Assembly (NCBI RefSeq): GCF_001017125.1
Contig: NZ_JXOJ01000002.1
Location: forward strand, 435,017-499,016
DNA from: Methanoculleus sediminis
GTDB lineage: Archaea > Halobacteriota > Methanomicrobia > Methanomicrobiales > Methanoculleaceae
Length of the DNA stretch: 64,000 nt
Direction of reading: 5' to 3'
The translations under genes and the position numbers were made by a program. Under the pieces are notes generated by a model. It made no database searches. It was not told the origin of the DNA and saw nothing but the letters and a program-made list of their open reading frames with translations. This document shows positions 54,866 through 63,740 of this stretch, in pieces. The first letter of the stretch is position 1, and each line of letters opens with the position of its first letter.

Positions 54866-57202
54866 CTAATGGTTCCGCTCGGACGCGGGGACGATTCTGA
54901 CGTTCATCTTCTCCGAACCGATGATCAGGATCCCCTCTCCCGGCTGGAAGTTGAGAAGATCCTTCTCGCTCACCTCGAAGAACTTGGCGTTCTCCTGGGC
55001 CTGCTTCTTGTTCTCGGAGCGCATACAGAACTTCACGGCGATGTTTGCGAGGATCTCCTCGTTGAAGTGGGCGATCAGCTGCGACGCGAGGATCAGCGAG
55101 ACCCCGAACTTCCGCATCTCGGTGGCGTACTTGTTCAGGACCGCCTTGATCGCCGTCTTCGATCCGCTCTTCTGGCTCACCAGGAGTTTCGCCTCGTCGA
55201 CGATCACAAAGAGCCGGAACTTCGCCCGCTCGTCTTCCGTTCCGCGCGGGATCTCTCCCATCGCCTGGAGGGTGTAGTAGATGCGCCGCAGAAAGAGATC
55301 CGCAAAGAGGTAGCGCAGGTTCTCCGGGAGGGCGTTTAAGTTGATATGGGTGATTCCGCCGGAGAGGATCGTTGGGATCGAGATCTTCTCCTCCCCCGAG
55401 AAGAGCTTGTAGTCGAAGATGTCTTCGAGGTAGGCCGGGATCGCCTCGTCCTCGCAGTTCATGATCTCGCCCTCGATGGCATCGAAATCGAGCACCCGCG
55501 ACCACGTCTCGGTATTCCCCGTGATCCCGGACATCCGGTAGCAGTCCTTGATGATATTCTTGATCTTCCGGCGCTGCTGGATGCCGAGCGTCGGGAAGTT
55601 GATCGAGATGGCGTCGACGAAGTCCGAGGTCGCCCGGAGCGGGGTGATCTCGTCGATATCGGGATCGAGTTCCAGCGGGTTGAAGTAGTACTGCCCGCCC
55701 TCGCGGATCTTGTAGGACCGGATATCCCCGTTGCTCGCGGCCATGTCGCCGTGGAAATCGATCAGGACGACCGGCATCGCCTGTGCCGCGAGCTCCGAGG
55801 CGACGCACCGGATTGTCTCGGTCTTGCCGGCACCCGAACCGCCGAGGATGATCATGTGGCCGTTGTTGAGCTGGCCGGGCGACCAGTCAACCCGCTGCCC
55901 GTCCTGCGCATGCCCGAGGAAGATGTCGAACCCCCCGGACCGCGGAACGGTCGCGGGGACGCGGGGCGGTCCGTCGAAACGACGTTCCGGAAGAGCGGGG
56001 GTTGCGGGGGCCGGCCTGGGCCGGGCGGCACGCCGGGGTGCGGGCGGCGGCGTGATCGGGAGCAGTTCCTCCGTCTCTTCCTCTTCGTCGGGGAAGACGA
56101 ACTCTTCCCACTCGTCCTCATCAGCCGCGGGTACGGGCGTCAGGACCGGGATCTCTTCCGCAGCGGGAGACGGCTCCTCGCGGATGGGGGAGGAAGGCTC
56201 CGCTGCCGGGGCGGACCGATCGATGACGATCTTCTCGGCGGCCTCGGCCATCAGCGCCCGCCCGAGATCGCGCAGACGCATATCGTAGAGGGTCCGGTCC
56301 TTGACGATGAACCGGGCGAGGTCGACCCCGTCCTCCTCGTGCACCCCTTCGAGGACGTAGATCGCGTCGTCGAGTTCCGAGAGCACCCTCGAGAGTTCGC
56401 GGCGGTGGGCAGGCGATGCGCGGATGCGGTCGTAGTCCTCGCCGCAGGCAAGGTAGCGCAGAACGGTGAACGTCGAGTAGAACGACTCGAGGAGCATGTC
56501 GTAGTGCTCCCTGATCGCCGGATCGATCCGTTCGAGCACCCCCTTGAGGATGTACGCGAACTCCGGCGGGAAGGTGTAGACGACGCCGTCGGCCCGTGCG
56601 CCGTCGAGATCGTAGGCGTAGGCAAGGACCGCGCACCCGGCGGCCCTGAGCCGGGAGGCGAACCGCTCGCACTCGAGAAAGAGGCCCGGACTGTTGTTGA
56701 GGAGGAAACTGATGAACGTCTCCTCGGTGCGGGGGAGCGTGGACGGGAAGGTCTTGTTGACGAACGACCCCTTCACGGTCCCCGCGAGAAGGGCCGGGAC
56801 GACCTCGTGGATCTCGCGGGCGAGGCTCTCGATGTCCAGTGCCCGGAGCCGTGCCTCCATCAACGGCCGGGCTATCGCCTCGCCGGTGGAAGTCGCCGTC
56901 AACACCGTCGTGCCGTGGTAGGAGGCGGACTCGATGAGGCCGACCTGCCTGAGCGCAAAGAGCGGCCCGGACGTGTAGGCATAACAGCTCTGTTCGACCA
57001 CGCCCGCCCCTTCTCCCCGGGACGACGCGCTGTTCTGGGCGATGTAGATGTAGAGGAGCGTCTCGACGATGTCGCGAACCTCCTGCAGCCGGAAGTCCCG
57101 CAGGTACTCGGTGACGGCAGGAGGGAACGATTCCATCAGGGCCGGAATCTCGACATCTGCATAGCCTGTGGCTTTGAGTGCTTTGGCAAGGTCTGTTGAC
57201 AC
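54866..57202 (-). CDS. HerA/VirB4-like ATPase with long N-terminal domain
   Basis: The 778-residue protein starts with GTG (STDLAKALKATGYADVEIP) after a GGTGA site. Its C-terminal half is a HerA/FtsK-VirB4-type ATPase: Walker A LGGSGAGKTETIRC, Walker B LFVIVDEAKLLVSQKSG, and a sensor segment LILASQLIAHF. The N-terminal 400 residues are helical with a charged Pro/Glu-rich linker around residue 400-460, and no family I recognise. Such ATPases move DNA or couple to nucleases; here no NurA-like partner is adjacent. It is preceded by a region with a perfect 18-bp palindrome. Confidence 0.85.
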   Translation of the reverse strand: MSTDLAKALKATGYADVEIPALMESFPPAVTEYLRDFRLQEVRDIVETLLYIYIAQNSASSRGEGAGVVEQSCYAYTSGPLFALRQVGLIESASYHGTTVLTATSTGEAIARPLMEARLRALDIESLAREIHEVVPALLAGTVKGSFVNKTFPSTLPRTEETFISFLLNNSPGLFLECERFASRLRAAGCAVLAYAYDLDGARADGVVYTFPPEFAYILKGVLERIDPAIREHYDMLLESFYSTFTVLRYLACGEDYDRIRASPAHRRELSRVLSELDDAIYVLEGVHEEDGVDLARFIVKDRTLYDMRLRDLGRALMAEAAEKIVIDRSAPAAEPSSPIREEPSPAAEEIPVLTPVPAADEDEWEEFVFPDEEEETEELLPITPPPAPRRAARPRPAPATPALPERRFDGPPRVPATVPRSGGFDIFLGHAQDGQRVDWSPGQLNNGHMIILGGSGAGKTETIRCVASELAAQAMPVVLIDFHGDMAASNGDIRSYKIREGGQYYFNPLELDPDIDEITPLRATSDFVDAISINFPTLGIQQRRKIKNIIKDCYRMSGITGNTETWSRVLDFDAIEGEIMNCEDEAIPAYLEDIFDYKLFSGEEKISIPTILSGGITHINLNALPENLRYLFADLFLRRIYYTLQAMGEIPRGTEDERAKFRLFVIVDEAKLLVSQKSGSKTAIKAVLNKYATEMRKFGVSLILASQLIAHFNEEILANIAVKFCMRSENKKQAQENAKFFEVSEKDLLNFQPGEGILIIGSEKMNVRIVPASERNH

Positions 57203-57594
57203 GGATTCACCAGCGGGTGCGTTCTTCTCGTGATGCCGGGCAGTGACGGCACGGTGCGCTGCACGATACCGCGTCACGTGACGCGGCCCTGCAGGCAACC
57301 GCATCGGTGAAGCGGGTAGTTGGAATAGTTTCGCTCTACGACCTATTAAACATAGGCAGTTTGAAGAAAACCGGCCGGATGCGGCAGAATGCTCCCTTAC
57401 CGCGGAAGCGCTCCGTTGCCCCTCTCCGGGAGACGCGGCGGCCACAACCCGGCAGATCTCCTATTTCCGATCTCGTCAAAAATCGCCCAACAAACCCCGA
57501 TTTCCGAAAAATCGTCGGAATCCCGCGGCATTGCCAATACTCACAATTATATATTATTGCAATTATATATTCATCCAGCCGAGGTGGGTACCCC
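57203..57594. promoter_or_regulatory. Divergent intergenic region with 18-bp palindrome and direct repeats
   Basis: CCGCGTCACGTGACGCGG at 57269-57286 is a perfect 18-bp palindrome about 70 bp before the HerA-like gene. At 57543-57571, CAATTATATATT occurs twice separated by four bases, giving two possible TATA boxes for the sensor kinase gene. No gene is seen in these 392 bp. Confidence 0.55.
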
Positions 57595-59034
57595 GTGACT
57601 ACCCTTACCGAATACCAGCGAGTGGCCGTCGTCCTGGCGCTCCTCGCAATATCGGTCTTCCTGACCTACTACTTCCACGCCATCCTGATGCTCGGGACCG
57701 TCTTTTCGCACTTCTTCTACATCCCGATCATCCTGACCGCGCTCTGGTGGGAGAAGCGAAGCATACTGGTCGCGATCTTTCTCGGCGGGCTCGTCGTCAT
57801 CAGCAGTTTCCTTTATCGGCCCGATCTCCTGTCCCTGAACGACTACGGACGGGCGCTGATGTTCGTCGTCATCGCCTTCGTCGTCGCGTCCCTCTCCGAG
57901 CAGCTCAAAGGACGGGAGCAGGAGGTGAAGAGACAGAGGGATCTCGTACAGCGTTACCTGGACGTGGCAGGCGTCCTCTTCGTCGTCATCGGCACCGACC
58001 ATACCATCCGGCTCGTCAACCGTCACGGATGCGAGTTGCTCGGTTACCGGGAAGAGGAACTGCTCGGGAAAGACTGGTTCGATACGGTTGTTCCCGAAGG
58101 AGTCCGGGGGACGCGGCGGCAGGTCTTTAATGAAGCGATTGCCCGGAAAACCGCCCTTCCAGGGCAGCGGGAGCACCCTGCCGTCACGCGGAGCGGCGAC
58201 GAACTGATCCTCGCGTGGCAGGACACCGTGCTTACCGGCGACGACGGTCGGCCGATCGGGGTGATCGGGTCGGGAGCCGACATCACCGATCGTATCCGGG
58301 CCGAAGAGGAGATGCGGGAGGCCCACGATGAGGCGAACCTCTACCTCGACATCATGACGCACGATATCAACAACGCGAACGCCGTCGCTCTCGGATATGC
58401 CGACCTGCTGGAAGCGACGCTCCACGGAGGGGAGCAGGAGATGATCAGAAAGCTCAGGGCCGGCGTCAGCCGGAGCATCGAGATCATCCAGAACGTCACG
58501 ACGATCAGACGGCTGCACTCCCGTGAGACGGCGACGAAACCCATCGACCTCGACGCTGTCGTCAGGGCCGAGATCGCCCACCATCCCGGTGCCCGGATCA
58601 CCTACGGGGGAACGGCGGCCGGAGTCATGGCCGACGACCTTCTCTCCGAGGTCTTTGCAAATCTCATCGGCAACAGCATCAAGTTCGGAGATCCGGGAGT
58701 CGAGATCACCGTCAGGGTCGAGGACCAGGACGGCGAAGTACTGGTCTCGGTCGAGGATACCGGGCCGGGAGTATCCGCTGTGGTCAAGCCGATCCTCTTC
58801 ACCCGCTTTGCGCGGGGGACGAGCAGCAGGAGCGGGAAAGGGCTCGGCCTCTACATCGCCCGCACCCTGATCGAACGCTACGGCGGCCGGGTATGGGTCG
58901 ACGACCGGGTTCCGGGGTGTCCCGAATGCGGCGCGGCGTTCCGGTTCACCCTCCCCCGGTCGAGCCGGACACGGGAGCCGCCGGCCTCTTCCGCACCGCC
59001 GGCTGCCTGCCGGATAGTCACTGCCAGACCTTGA
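57595..59034 (+). CDS. Membrane-bound PAS sensor histidine kinase
   Basis: The 479-residue protein starts at GTG (TTLTEYQRVAVVLALLAISV) after GAGGTGG. It has four or five helices in residues 8-105, a PAS domain (about 120-240; GCELLGYREEELLGKDWFDT), and a kinase core with DIMTHDINNANAVALGYADL (phosphoacceptor His), NLIGNSIKFG, SVEDTGPGV and GKGLGLYIARTLIERYGGRV. The HisKA box is of the diverged HDINN type common in methanogen kinases. No receiver gene is adjacent. The C-terminus PPASSAPPAACRIVTARP is a low-complexity tail overlapping the next convergent gene. Confidence 0.92.
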   Translation: MTTLTEYQRVAVVLALLAISVFLTYYFHAILMLGTVFSHFFYIPIILTALWWEKRSILVAIFLGGLVVISSFLYRPDLLSLNDYGRALMFVVIAFVVASLSEQLKGREQEVKRQRDLVQRYLDVAGVLFVVIGTDHTIRLVNRHGCELLGYREEELLGKDWFDTVVPEGVRGTRRQVFNEAIARKTALPGQREHPAVTRSGDELILAWQDTVLTGDDGRPIGVIGSGADITDRIRAEEEMREAHDEANLYLDIMTHDINNANAVALGYADLLEATLHGGEQEMIRKLRAGVSRSIEIIQNVTTIRRLHSRETATKPIDLDAVVRAEIAHHPGARITYGGTAAGVMADDLLSEVFANLIGNSIKFGDPGVEITVRVEDQDGEVLVSVEDTGPGVSAVVKPILFTRFARGTSSRSGKGLGLYIARTLIERYGGRVWVDDRVPGCPECGAAFRFTLPRSSRTREPPASSAPPAACRIVTARP

Positions 59035-59500
59035 CCGGATCGATGGCTGCGTCGATGATCAGGTCGAAGTCGAACGTATCGAGCCAGCCCATCTTCTGAA
59101 ACATCCGCATGAAACAGATGCCCACCACCTTCGCCCCGGGATGGGCCGCGACGGCCGCCTGCACCGCTTCTTTCTCGACCGGGACGCCCGGCATCGAGAG
59201 CCCGCCCATCAGGACGATCACCTTCGGGTCGAGGCTGACCGCGTCGCCGGAGACCTGCATCCCGACACCCTCGACGGGGCGAACCGCCTTCGCCGCCGCC
59301 TCGTTCACGTACGGCACGTAGACCTGCTCGAGAGGGAGATCCCGGACCGCGAATCCCAGGAGTTCGATGAAGGGGGTGCAGGTGCCGGGGCAGCCGTAGT
59401 AGACGACCTGATCGCCCGCTTCGAGCCCGGCCTCGCGGAGGTATGCCTTGAACGGCCGGAGCATCCCCGGAACGCCGGAAAGTTGCTCTTTTAATTCCAT
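59018..59500 (-). CDS. Conserved archaeal protein (DUF2124-like)
   Basis: The 160-residue protein, from ELKEQLSGVPGMLRPFKAYL, contains VVYYGCPGTCTPFIELLGFA, SLDPKVIVLMGGLSMPGVPV, and GICFMRMFQKMGWLDTFDFD, which fit the DUF2124 family of methanogens as I recall it. The start at 59500 is chosen for its conserved N-terminus; an upstream ATG at 59548 is possible. Function unknown; a Rossmann-like enzyme with a Cys pair is likely. It ends convergently with the sensor kinase gene. Confidence 0.75.
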   Translation of the reverse strand: MELKEQLSGVPGMLRPFKAYLREAGLEAGDQVVYYGCPGTCTPFIELLGFAVRDLPLEQVYVPYVNEAAAKAVRPVEGVGMQVSGDAVSLDPKVIVLMGGLSMPGVPVEKEAVQAAVAAHPGAKVVGICFMRMFQKMGWLDTFDFDLIIDAAIDPVKVWQ

Positions 59501-59551
59501 AAGGGTCTGGTTGTCGCCGGGGCATATACCGTTTCCGGATGCGGCCAATAC

Positions 59552-59899
59552 CTAAAGCATCCCGCACCCGGAGAGGTGGTAGAGCCGTTCGACCCTCCCG
59601 GCCGCCTCCTCCGATACAGCCTCCCGGATACGGACGAGAACGGTCTCGATATCCTCCTCGGGCATGCACCCGAGGTCTTCCCGGCCGGAGAGGATCTGGT
59701 CGGCGAGATATCTCCAGTCCTCGTCCGAGAGCCGGGCGACCCGCTCCGCGAAATCTTCCTCGTCCGCTGCGATGTGGTTGGAGACCGGCGGGAGGATCGA
59801 GTGGAACTCGTGCCCCGATTCCGGGCAGAGAATACCGCTGTACTCGGGCGCCAGCTTCCGCAGGATGGCAAAGTCCTTCTCGTCAAGTTCGCGTGCCAT
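59552..59899 (-). CDS. Conserved hypothetical protein
   Basis: The 115-residue protein MARELDEKDFAILRKLAPEY has helical heptad-like composition and a late LSGCGML C-terminus. It includes HEFHSILPPVSNHIAADEED, rich in His and acidic residues, which could bind metal. No family is recognised. It follows the tautomerase-like gene downstream on the same strand and is close to the DUF2124-like gene, so the three may form a small operon. Confidence 0.6.
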   Translation of the reverse strand: MARELDEKDFAILRKLAPEYSGILCPESGHEFHSILPPVSNHIAADEEDFAERVARLSDEDWRYLADQILSGREDLGCMPEEDIETVLVRIREAVSEEAAGRVERLYHLSGCGML

Positions 59900-59957
59900 G
59901 ATTCCGTCCGTTCACGGGAGGAGTCTCCCGGCAAAAAAGTATTCGACGCTCCGGGGG

Positions 59958-60143
59958 CTACGACTCCGAGAGGAGTTTTCCTGCCCGGGCGATGCTCTCG
60001 GTCTTGAGTTCCTCGAAGAAGATGGTGACCACCTGCGGCTCGACGCCGAACGTCTTCGTGACCGCGGCGGTGATCTCGTCTGCGAGTATCCGTTTTTGTT
60101 CAAGTGTCCGTCCTTCGGCCATACGGATGGTTATTACCGGCAT
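59958..60143 (-). CDS. 4-oxalocrotonate tautomerase family protein
   Basis: The 61-residue protein starts Met-Pro-Val-Ile-Thr-Ile-Arg; after Met removal the N-terminal Pro is the catalytic base of this family, which fixes the ATG at 60143. Length and the rest (QKRILADEITAAVTKTFGVE) match the short tautomerases, which act as hexamers on keto-enol substrates. The physiological substrate is unknown. Confidence 0.88.
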   Translation of the reverse strand: MPVITIRMAEGRTLEQKRILADEITAAVTKTFGVEPQVVTIFFEELKTESIARAGKLLSES

Positions 60144-60218
60144 GATCTCTCTCACAGGAATATGGGGCGGGGCGGTATTTATCGTTGCGTAAGATCTCGA
60201 ACCGGGAACGGCGTGCCG

Positions 60219-61106
60219 TCAACCGGCAGGCACTTCTCCCGCCATCGTGAGCCCCACGATATCCCTGACCGCCTGCCCGAACGGTTCCCACCCTTCCGGG
60301 GGGACGCGCCGCCGTCCGGCATCCGCGATCCGGGCGGCCGCACCGCTCACCTCCCGCTCGAGAATCATTCCCAGCGTCTGCCGGGTTCCGTTACCCCCCG
60401 GGACGCACCGGAGGAGGAGCGCCTCCGACCCCGGCCGGGAGTCGCGGGCCCCCGCGCCGGGTGCGCGGAGATCCGCGATGTCGTCGGCGACCTGCATCGC
60501 CTTCCCGGCGGCGAGGCCGAACTCGCCGAACGCGGCGACGACCGTATCCTCCTTCCCCGTCGCCATGGCGCCCCAGGCGGCCGCGAGCGAGAAGAGGCAC
60601 CCCGTCTTTCTGGCGATGATCGCGTCGTAGAGTTCGGCCGCCGGGAGAACCGGTCCCCCGAGCATCTCCCAGGCCACGCCCCGGGCCATCTTCCGCTGGG
60701 CCGACGCAAGCATCGTCACGTACCCGGCACCGTAAGGAGCGGCGAGCGCGTAGGGGAGGGCGAGGATGCCGACGGCGTCGAGGACGGCCCGACCCTCCCC
60801 CCGGGTGAGGTGGAGGGAGGGGACGCCCCGCCGGGCGGTATCCCCGTCCAGCATGTCGTCGAGGATGAGGCTTGCGGCGTGGGCGAGCTCGACAGCGCAG
60901 GCGAGGTCGAGCGCCTGCCGGGTGGGCGCCGCCGTACGGGCGAGACCGGCGTGGATGTAGAGGAGGAGTCCTGCCCGCATCCGCTTCCCCTTCGAGAGAA
61001 GAGGGAGGACGGCGGAGTCGATCTCGCCCTCGCCTCCTGCCGTCTCCGCGATCCGGCGGTCGACGGCAGGCCGGATCTTCTCAAGAAACTCGCGAAACGG
61101 TATCAT
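60219..61106 (-). CDS. Polyprenyl diphosphate synthase
   Basis: The 295-residue trans-prenyltransferase has both Asp-rich motifs, LILDDMLDGD (first) and AMQVADDIADL (second), and the isopentenyl-binding GKRMRAGLLLY. It condenses isopentenyl diphosphate with allylic diphosphates to make longer prenyl chains, probably for lipid or quinone-like synthesis. It is shorter and more divergent than standard GGPP synthases, so the chain length is uncertain. Upstream it is divergent from the kinase-like gene. Confidence 0.88.
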   Translation of the reverse strand: MIPFREFLEKIRPAVDRRIAETAGGEGEIDSAVLPLLSKGKRMRAGLLLYIHAGLARTAAPTRQALDLACAVELAHAASLILDDMLDGDTARRGVPSLHLTRGEGRAVLDAVGILALPYALAAPYGAGYVTMLASAQRKMARGVAWEMLGGPVLPAAELYDAIIARKTGCLFSLAAAWGAMATGKEDTVVAAFGEFGLAAGKAMQVADDIADLRAPGAGARDSRPGSEALLLRCVPGGNGTRQTLGMILEREVSGAAARIADAGRRRVPPEGWEPFGQAVRDIVGLTMAGEVPAG

Positions 61107-61166
61107 GGCTCGTCACCCACGCCGATGCCGGTGCACCCGGTTAAGACGTCGGGACGGTAAAAAGGT

Positions 61167-62159
61167 GTGGGTCTGGTGCCGGGGGTACCTTCATTGCCCT
61201 GCAGAACCCCGGGACCCCCGGTGGTACGGCAGTTGATCACCAGGAAAGGATACCTGAAGGCCGACGATGCGTTCGGGAACTGGCTCGCGGAAGTCCTGGC
61301 CGACCGGTTGTCCGGGTGGAACGGTAAAACCCGGGTCTATCGGGTAGAGCCTGCATCGCATGTCGTCTGCCGGTACGAGTTTCCCGGAACGGGATTGAGC
61401 GTAGTCGGCAAATTCTTCGGCGCGCCGACCGGTGCGAGAACCCGCTACAACGCGGACACGGCGATGAAGAACGAGTTTTCGCGGCTCCGCCGTGTGTCCG
61501 GCTGGATCCGCGTCCCCCATGCCATCGCCACGAACAGCCGGTTTAACTCCGTCCTCGTGACCGAGTATGTTCCGGGCCCGACCCTGCGGGAACTCCTCGA
61601 TGCAGGGGCATCCCTGTACGACCCCCTGACCGGCGTTGCACACCTGCTCCGCCGGCTCCACGACGGAACGCGGGTCTCCTGCAAACGGGAGCGCGACTTC
61701 GCCTACTTTCACGCGATTCTCGACCAGAACAACCTCCCGGATTCCCGGAGAAAGCGGTTCGACCGCCTGCTCGGGGCGTGGTGGCACAGCACGCGGCTCA
61801 ACCGCGAGGGGTGCACGGTCCACGGCGATGCCACGCTCAGTAACTACCTCTTCGACGGCGGGATCTGTGCAATCGACTTCGAAGGGGCCCGGAACCACAC
61901 CCACCCCGTCCGCGACCTCGGTATCCTCGCCGCGGAGCTCAGAGCATCGGGCGGAAGCATCTCGACTGCCGAAGACTACATCGGCCACCTGCTCTGGCAC
62001 TACAGCCGTAGTGTTGAGGAGTTCCGGCGCCATACCGCTGTCCTCCCCTTCTTCATGGCGCTCGGGCACCTCAGAATCGCACGGCTGCCCTGGCGGGCGG
62101 CGGAACGCGACCGGCTTTTAGCGGAGGCGGAGGCATGTCTCGGCGCGATCCACCGGTAA
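61167..62159 (+). CDS. Aminoglycoside phosphotransferase/LPS kinase-like protein
   Basis: The 330-residue protein has a protein kinase-like fold with catalytic HGDATLSNYLFDGGI (Brenner-type HGDxxxxN) and DFEGARNHTHPVRDLG metal loop. Such kinases phosphorylate small molecules, lipids or proteins. The start is uncertain: GTG at 61167 (reported) or GTG at 61221. Its 3' end overlaps the HAD gene by 25 bp, so they are probably coupled as a kinase-phosphatase pair, which is inference. Confidence 0.75.
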   Translation: MGLVPGVPSLPCRTPGPPVVRQLITRKGYLKADDAFGNWLAEVLADRLSGWNGKTRVYRVEPASHVVCRYEFPGTGLSVVGKFFGAPTGARTRYNADTAMKNEFSRLRRVSGWIRVPHAIATNSRFNSVLVTEYVPGPTLRELLDAGASLYDPLTGVAHLLRRLHDGTRVSCKRERDFAYFHAILDQNNLPDSRRKRFDRLLGAWWHSTRLNREGCTVHGDATLSNYLFDGGICAIDFEGARNHTHPVRDLGILAAELRASGGSISTAEDYIGHLLWHYSRSVEEFRRHTAVLPFFMALGHLRIARLPWRAAERDRLLAEAEACLGAIHR

Positions 62160-62797
62160 CGGGAGTCCTCTTCGACTGCTACGGGACGCTCATCGACATC
62201 CTGACCGACGAGCGGGATATCGAGACCTACCGGTGCCTCTCGCGGTGGCTCATCTATCAGGGGGTCCGGATCGCTCCCGAGGACCTGCAGGGTCTCTACA
62301 CCTGCCGGGTCAGGGAAGCGATCGAGCGGACCGCAGAGCCTTACCCCGAAGTTCGGGTCGAGGAGGTCTTTGCCGGCATCTGCGTCGAACATGCCGTCTG
62401 GGAGATCGACCCGAAGCGGCTCGGCATCGAGTCCGCCCGGGCGTTCCGGGCCGCATCGCTCCGGCGTCTCGGCGTCATCGAAAAGAGCCGGAGGCTGCTC
62501 GACCTCTTCGGCGCAAAGAAGACGGGGGTCGTCTCGAACGGGCAGCGGGTATTCTCGGAACGCGAGATGCGGGCGCTCGGGCTCTACGACCGTCTCGGCT
62601 TCGCCGTCTTCTCCTCAGACCTCGGCTACCAGAAGCCGGATGCCCGGATATACGCGGCGGCGCTCGAGCGGATGGGAGTTTCCGCCCCTGAAGTTCTCTT
62701 CATCGGGGACAACGCCGAGAACGACGTCGATGCTCCACGGAGGTTCGGGATGCAGGCGCTGCACGTCGAGGAGGCGTGGGAGCGCTATGACATCTAG
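62135..62797 (+). CDS. HAD-family hydrolase
   Basis: The 220-residue protein has HAD motif I GVLFDCYGTLIDIL, motif II GVVSNGQRVFSE, motif III YQKPDARIYA and motif IV FIGDNAENDVDAPRRFGM. These catalyse phosphate hydrolysis or dehalogenation. It overlaps the kinase-like gene upstream by 25 bp. Substrate unknown. Confidence 0.9.
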   Translation: MSRRDPPVTGVLFDCYGTLIDILTDERDIETYRCLSRWLIYQGVRIAPEDLQGLYTCRVREAIERTAEPYPEVRVEEVFAGICVEHAVWEIDPKRLGIESARAFRAASLRRLGVIEKSRRLLDLFGAKKTGVVSNGQRVFSEREMRALGLYDRLGFAVFSSDLGYQKPDARIYAAALERMGVSAPEVLFIGDNAENDVDAPRRFGMQALHVEEAWERYDI

Positions 62798-62864
62798 CGG
62801 TAGCGGACCGCTTCACCGCATGGCCGCGGGTTTCATGAGATCCCGGGGTGCATAGGCCCGAGCA

Positions 62865-63605
62865 ATGGACGAACAACGGTGGCTGATCGGTTTGGGGACG
62901 GCCCTCATCCTCCTCTCGGTCGTGCTCTACGCCCTGCATTTCCTGATCTTTCGGGACATCTTTCACATCAGCATCTACACGCTCGGCGACATCGCGTTCC
63001 TCCCGCTCGAGATCCTCCTGGTAACGGTCGTCTTTCACCAGGTGCTGGCGTCCCGCGACCGGCGGCAGAGGATGGAGAAACTGAACATGGTCATCGGGAC
63101 GTTCTTCTCGGCGATCGGGACACAGCTCCTGACTTACGTCTCCGACAACGATCCCGATCTCGACGGGGTCCGGCCGCTGCTCCTGGTCGACGACACCTGG
63201 ACCGACGAGACGTTCCGGGAAGTAGAATCGCGGCTGAAGCAGCACCCGTGCCGTGTCGGGATGGAGAAGATCGACCTCCCCGCCGTCAAGCGGTTCCTCG
63301 GGTCGCGCGAGGATTTCCTCCTGCGGCTGCTGGAGAACCCCGTACTCCTCGAGCACGAGGCGTTCACCGAACTCCTCATGGCGGTCTTTCACTTCAACGA
63401 AGAACTGCAGCGCCGGCCCGGATTCTCCGATCTGCCGGAGACCGACACGGCGCATCTCGCAAGAGACCTCGAGCGAATCTACGGCCTCCTGATCCGCGAA
63501 TGGCTGGACTACATGCGCTACCTGCAGAAGAACTACCCGTATCTCTTCTCGCTCGCGATGCGGACAAACCCCTTCGACGAGAAGGCATCGGCAGTTGTTG
63601 AGTAA
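62865..63605 (+). CDS. Membrane protein of unknown function
   Basis: The 246-residue protein has two N-terminal helices (LIGLGTALILLSVVLYALHF and IAFLPLEILLVTVVFHQVLA), then a soluble helical region of about 180 residues rich in charged residues, including DDTWTDETFREVESRLKQHP. It looks like a conserved archaeal membrane-anchored helical protein but no family is recognised. It follows the HAD gene by about 70 bp on the same strand and ends convergently with the partial gene at the window edge. Confidence 0.7.
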   Translation: MDEQRWLIGLGTALILLSVVLYALHFLIFRDIFHISIYTLGDIAFLPLEILLVTVVFHQVLASRDRRQRMEKLNMVIGTFFSAIGTQLLTYVSDNDPDLDGVRPLLLVDDTWTDETFREVESRLKQHPCRVGMEKIDLPAVKRFLGSREDFLLRLLENPVLLEHEAFTELLMAVFHFNEELQRRPGFSDLPETDTAHLARDLERIYGLLIREWLDYMRYLQKNYPYLFSLAMRTNPFDEKASAVVE

Positions 63606-63740
63606 ACGACTTCCACTTTGCGCCGTCAGGTGCGAAGGGAAAGGAGTTCGAGAAGCGGTAAGGCTTCAAATGCGACGCGTGCCCCAGAGGGGCAGGCGGA
63701 GCAGGAGCACCAGAGAGTTTCGAATCCGGGAGCTCCCCCT
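63606..63740. repeat. Mini-hairpin cluster at a convergent 3' junction
   Basis: Between two convergent stop codons lie GCGCCGTCAGGTGCG-type and TGCCCC-AGA-GGGGCA stems and a GGAGCACCAGAGAG segment, resembling the arrays at 1-118 and 52.3-52.5 kb. There is no gene here. Confidence 0.65.

Noticed and set aside
63710-63735. GTTTCGAATCCGG-like segment considered as a tRNA T-arm
   Set aside because: No acceptor stem, anticodon arm or D-arm could be built around it; it sits inside the mini-hairpin repeats.
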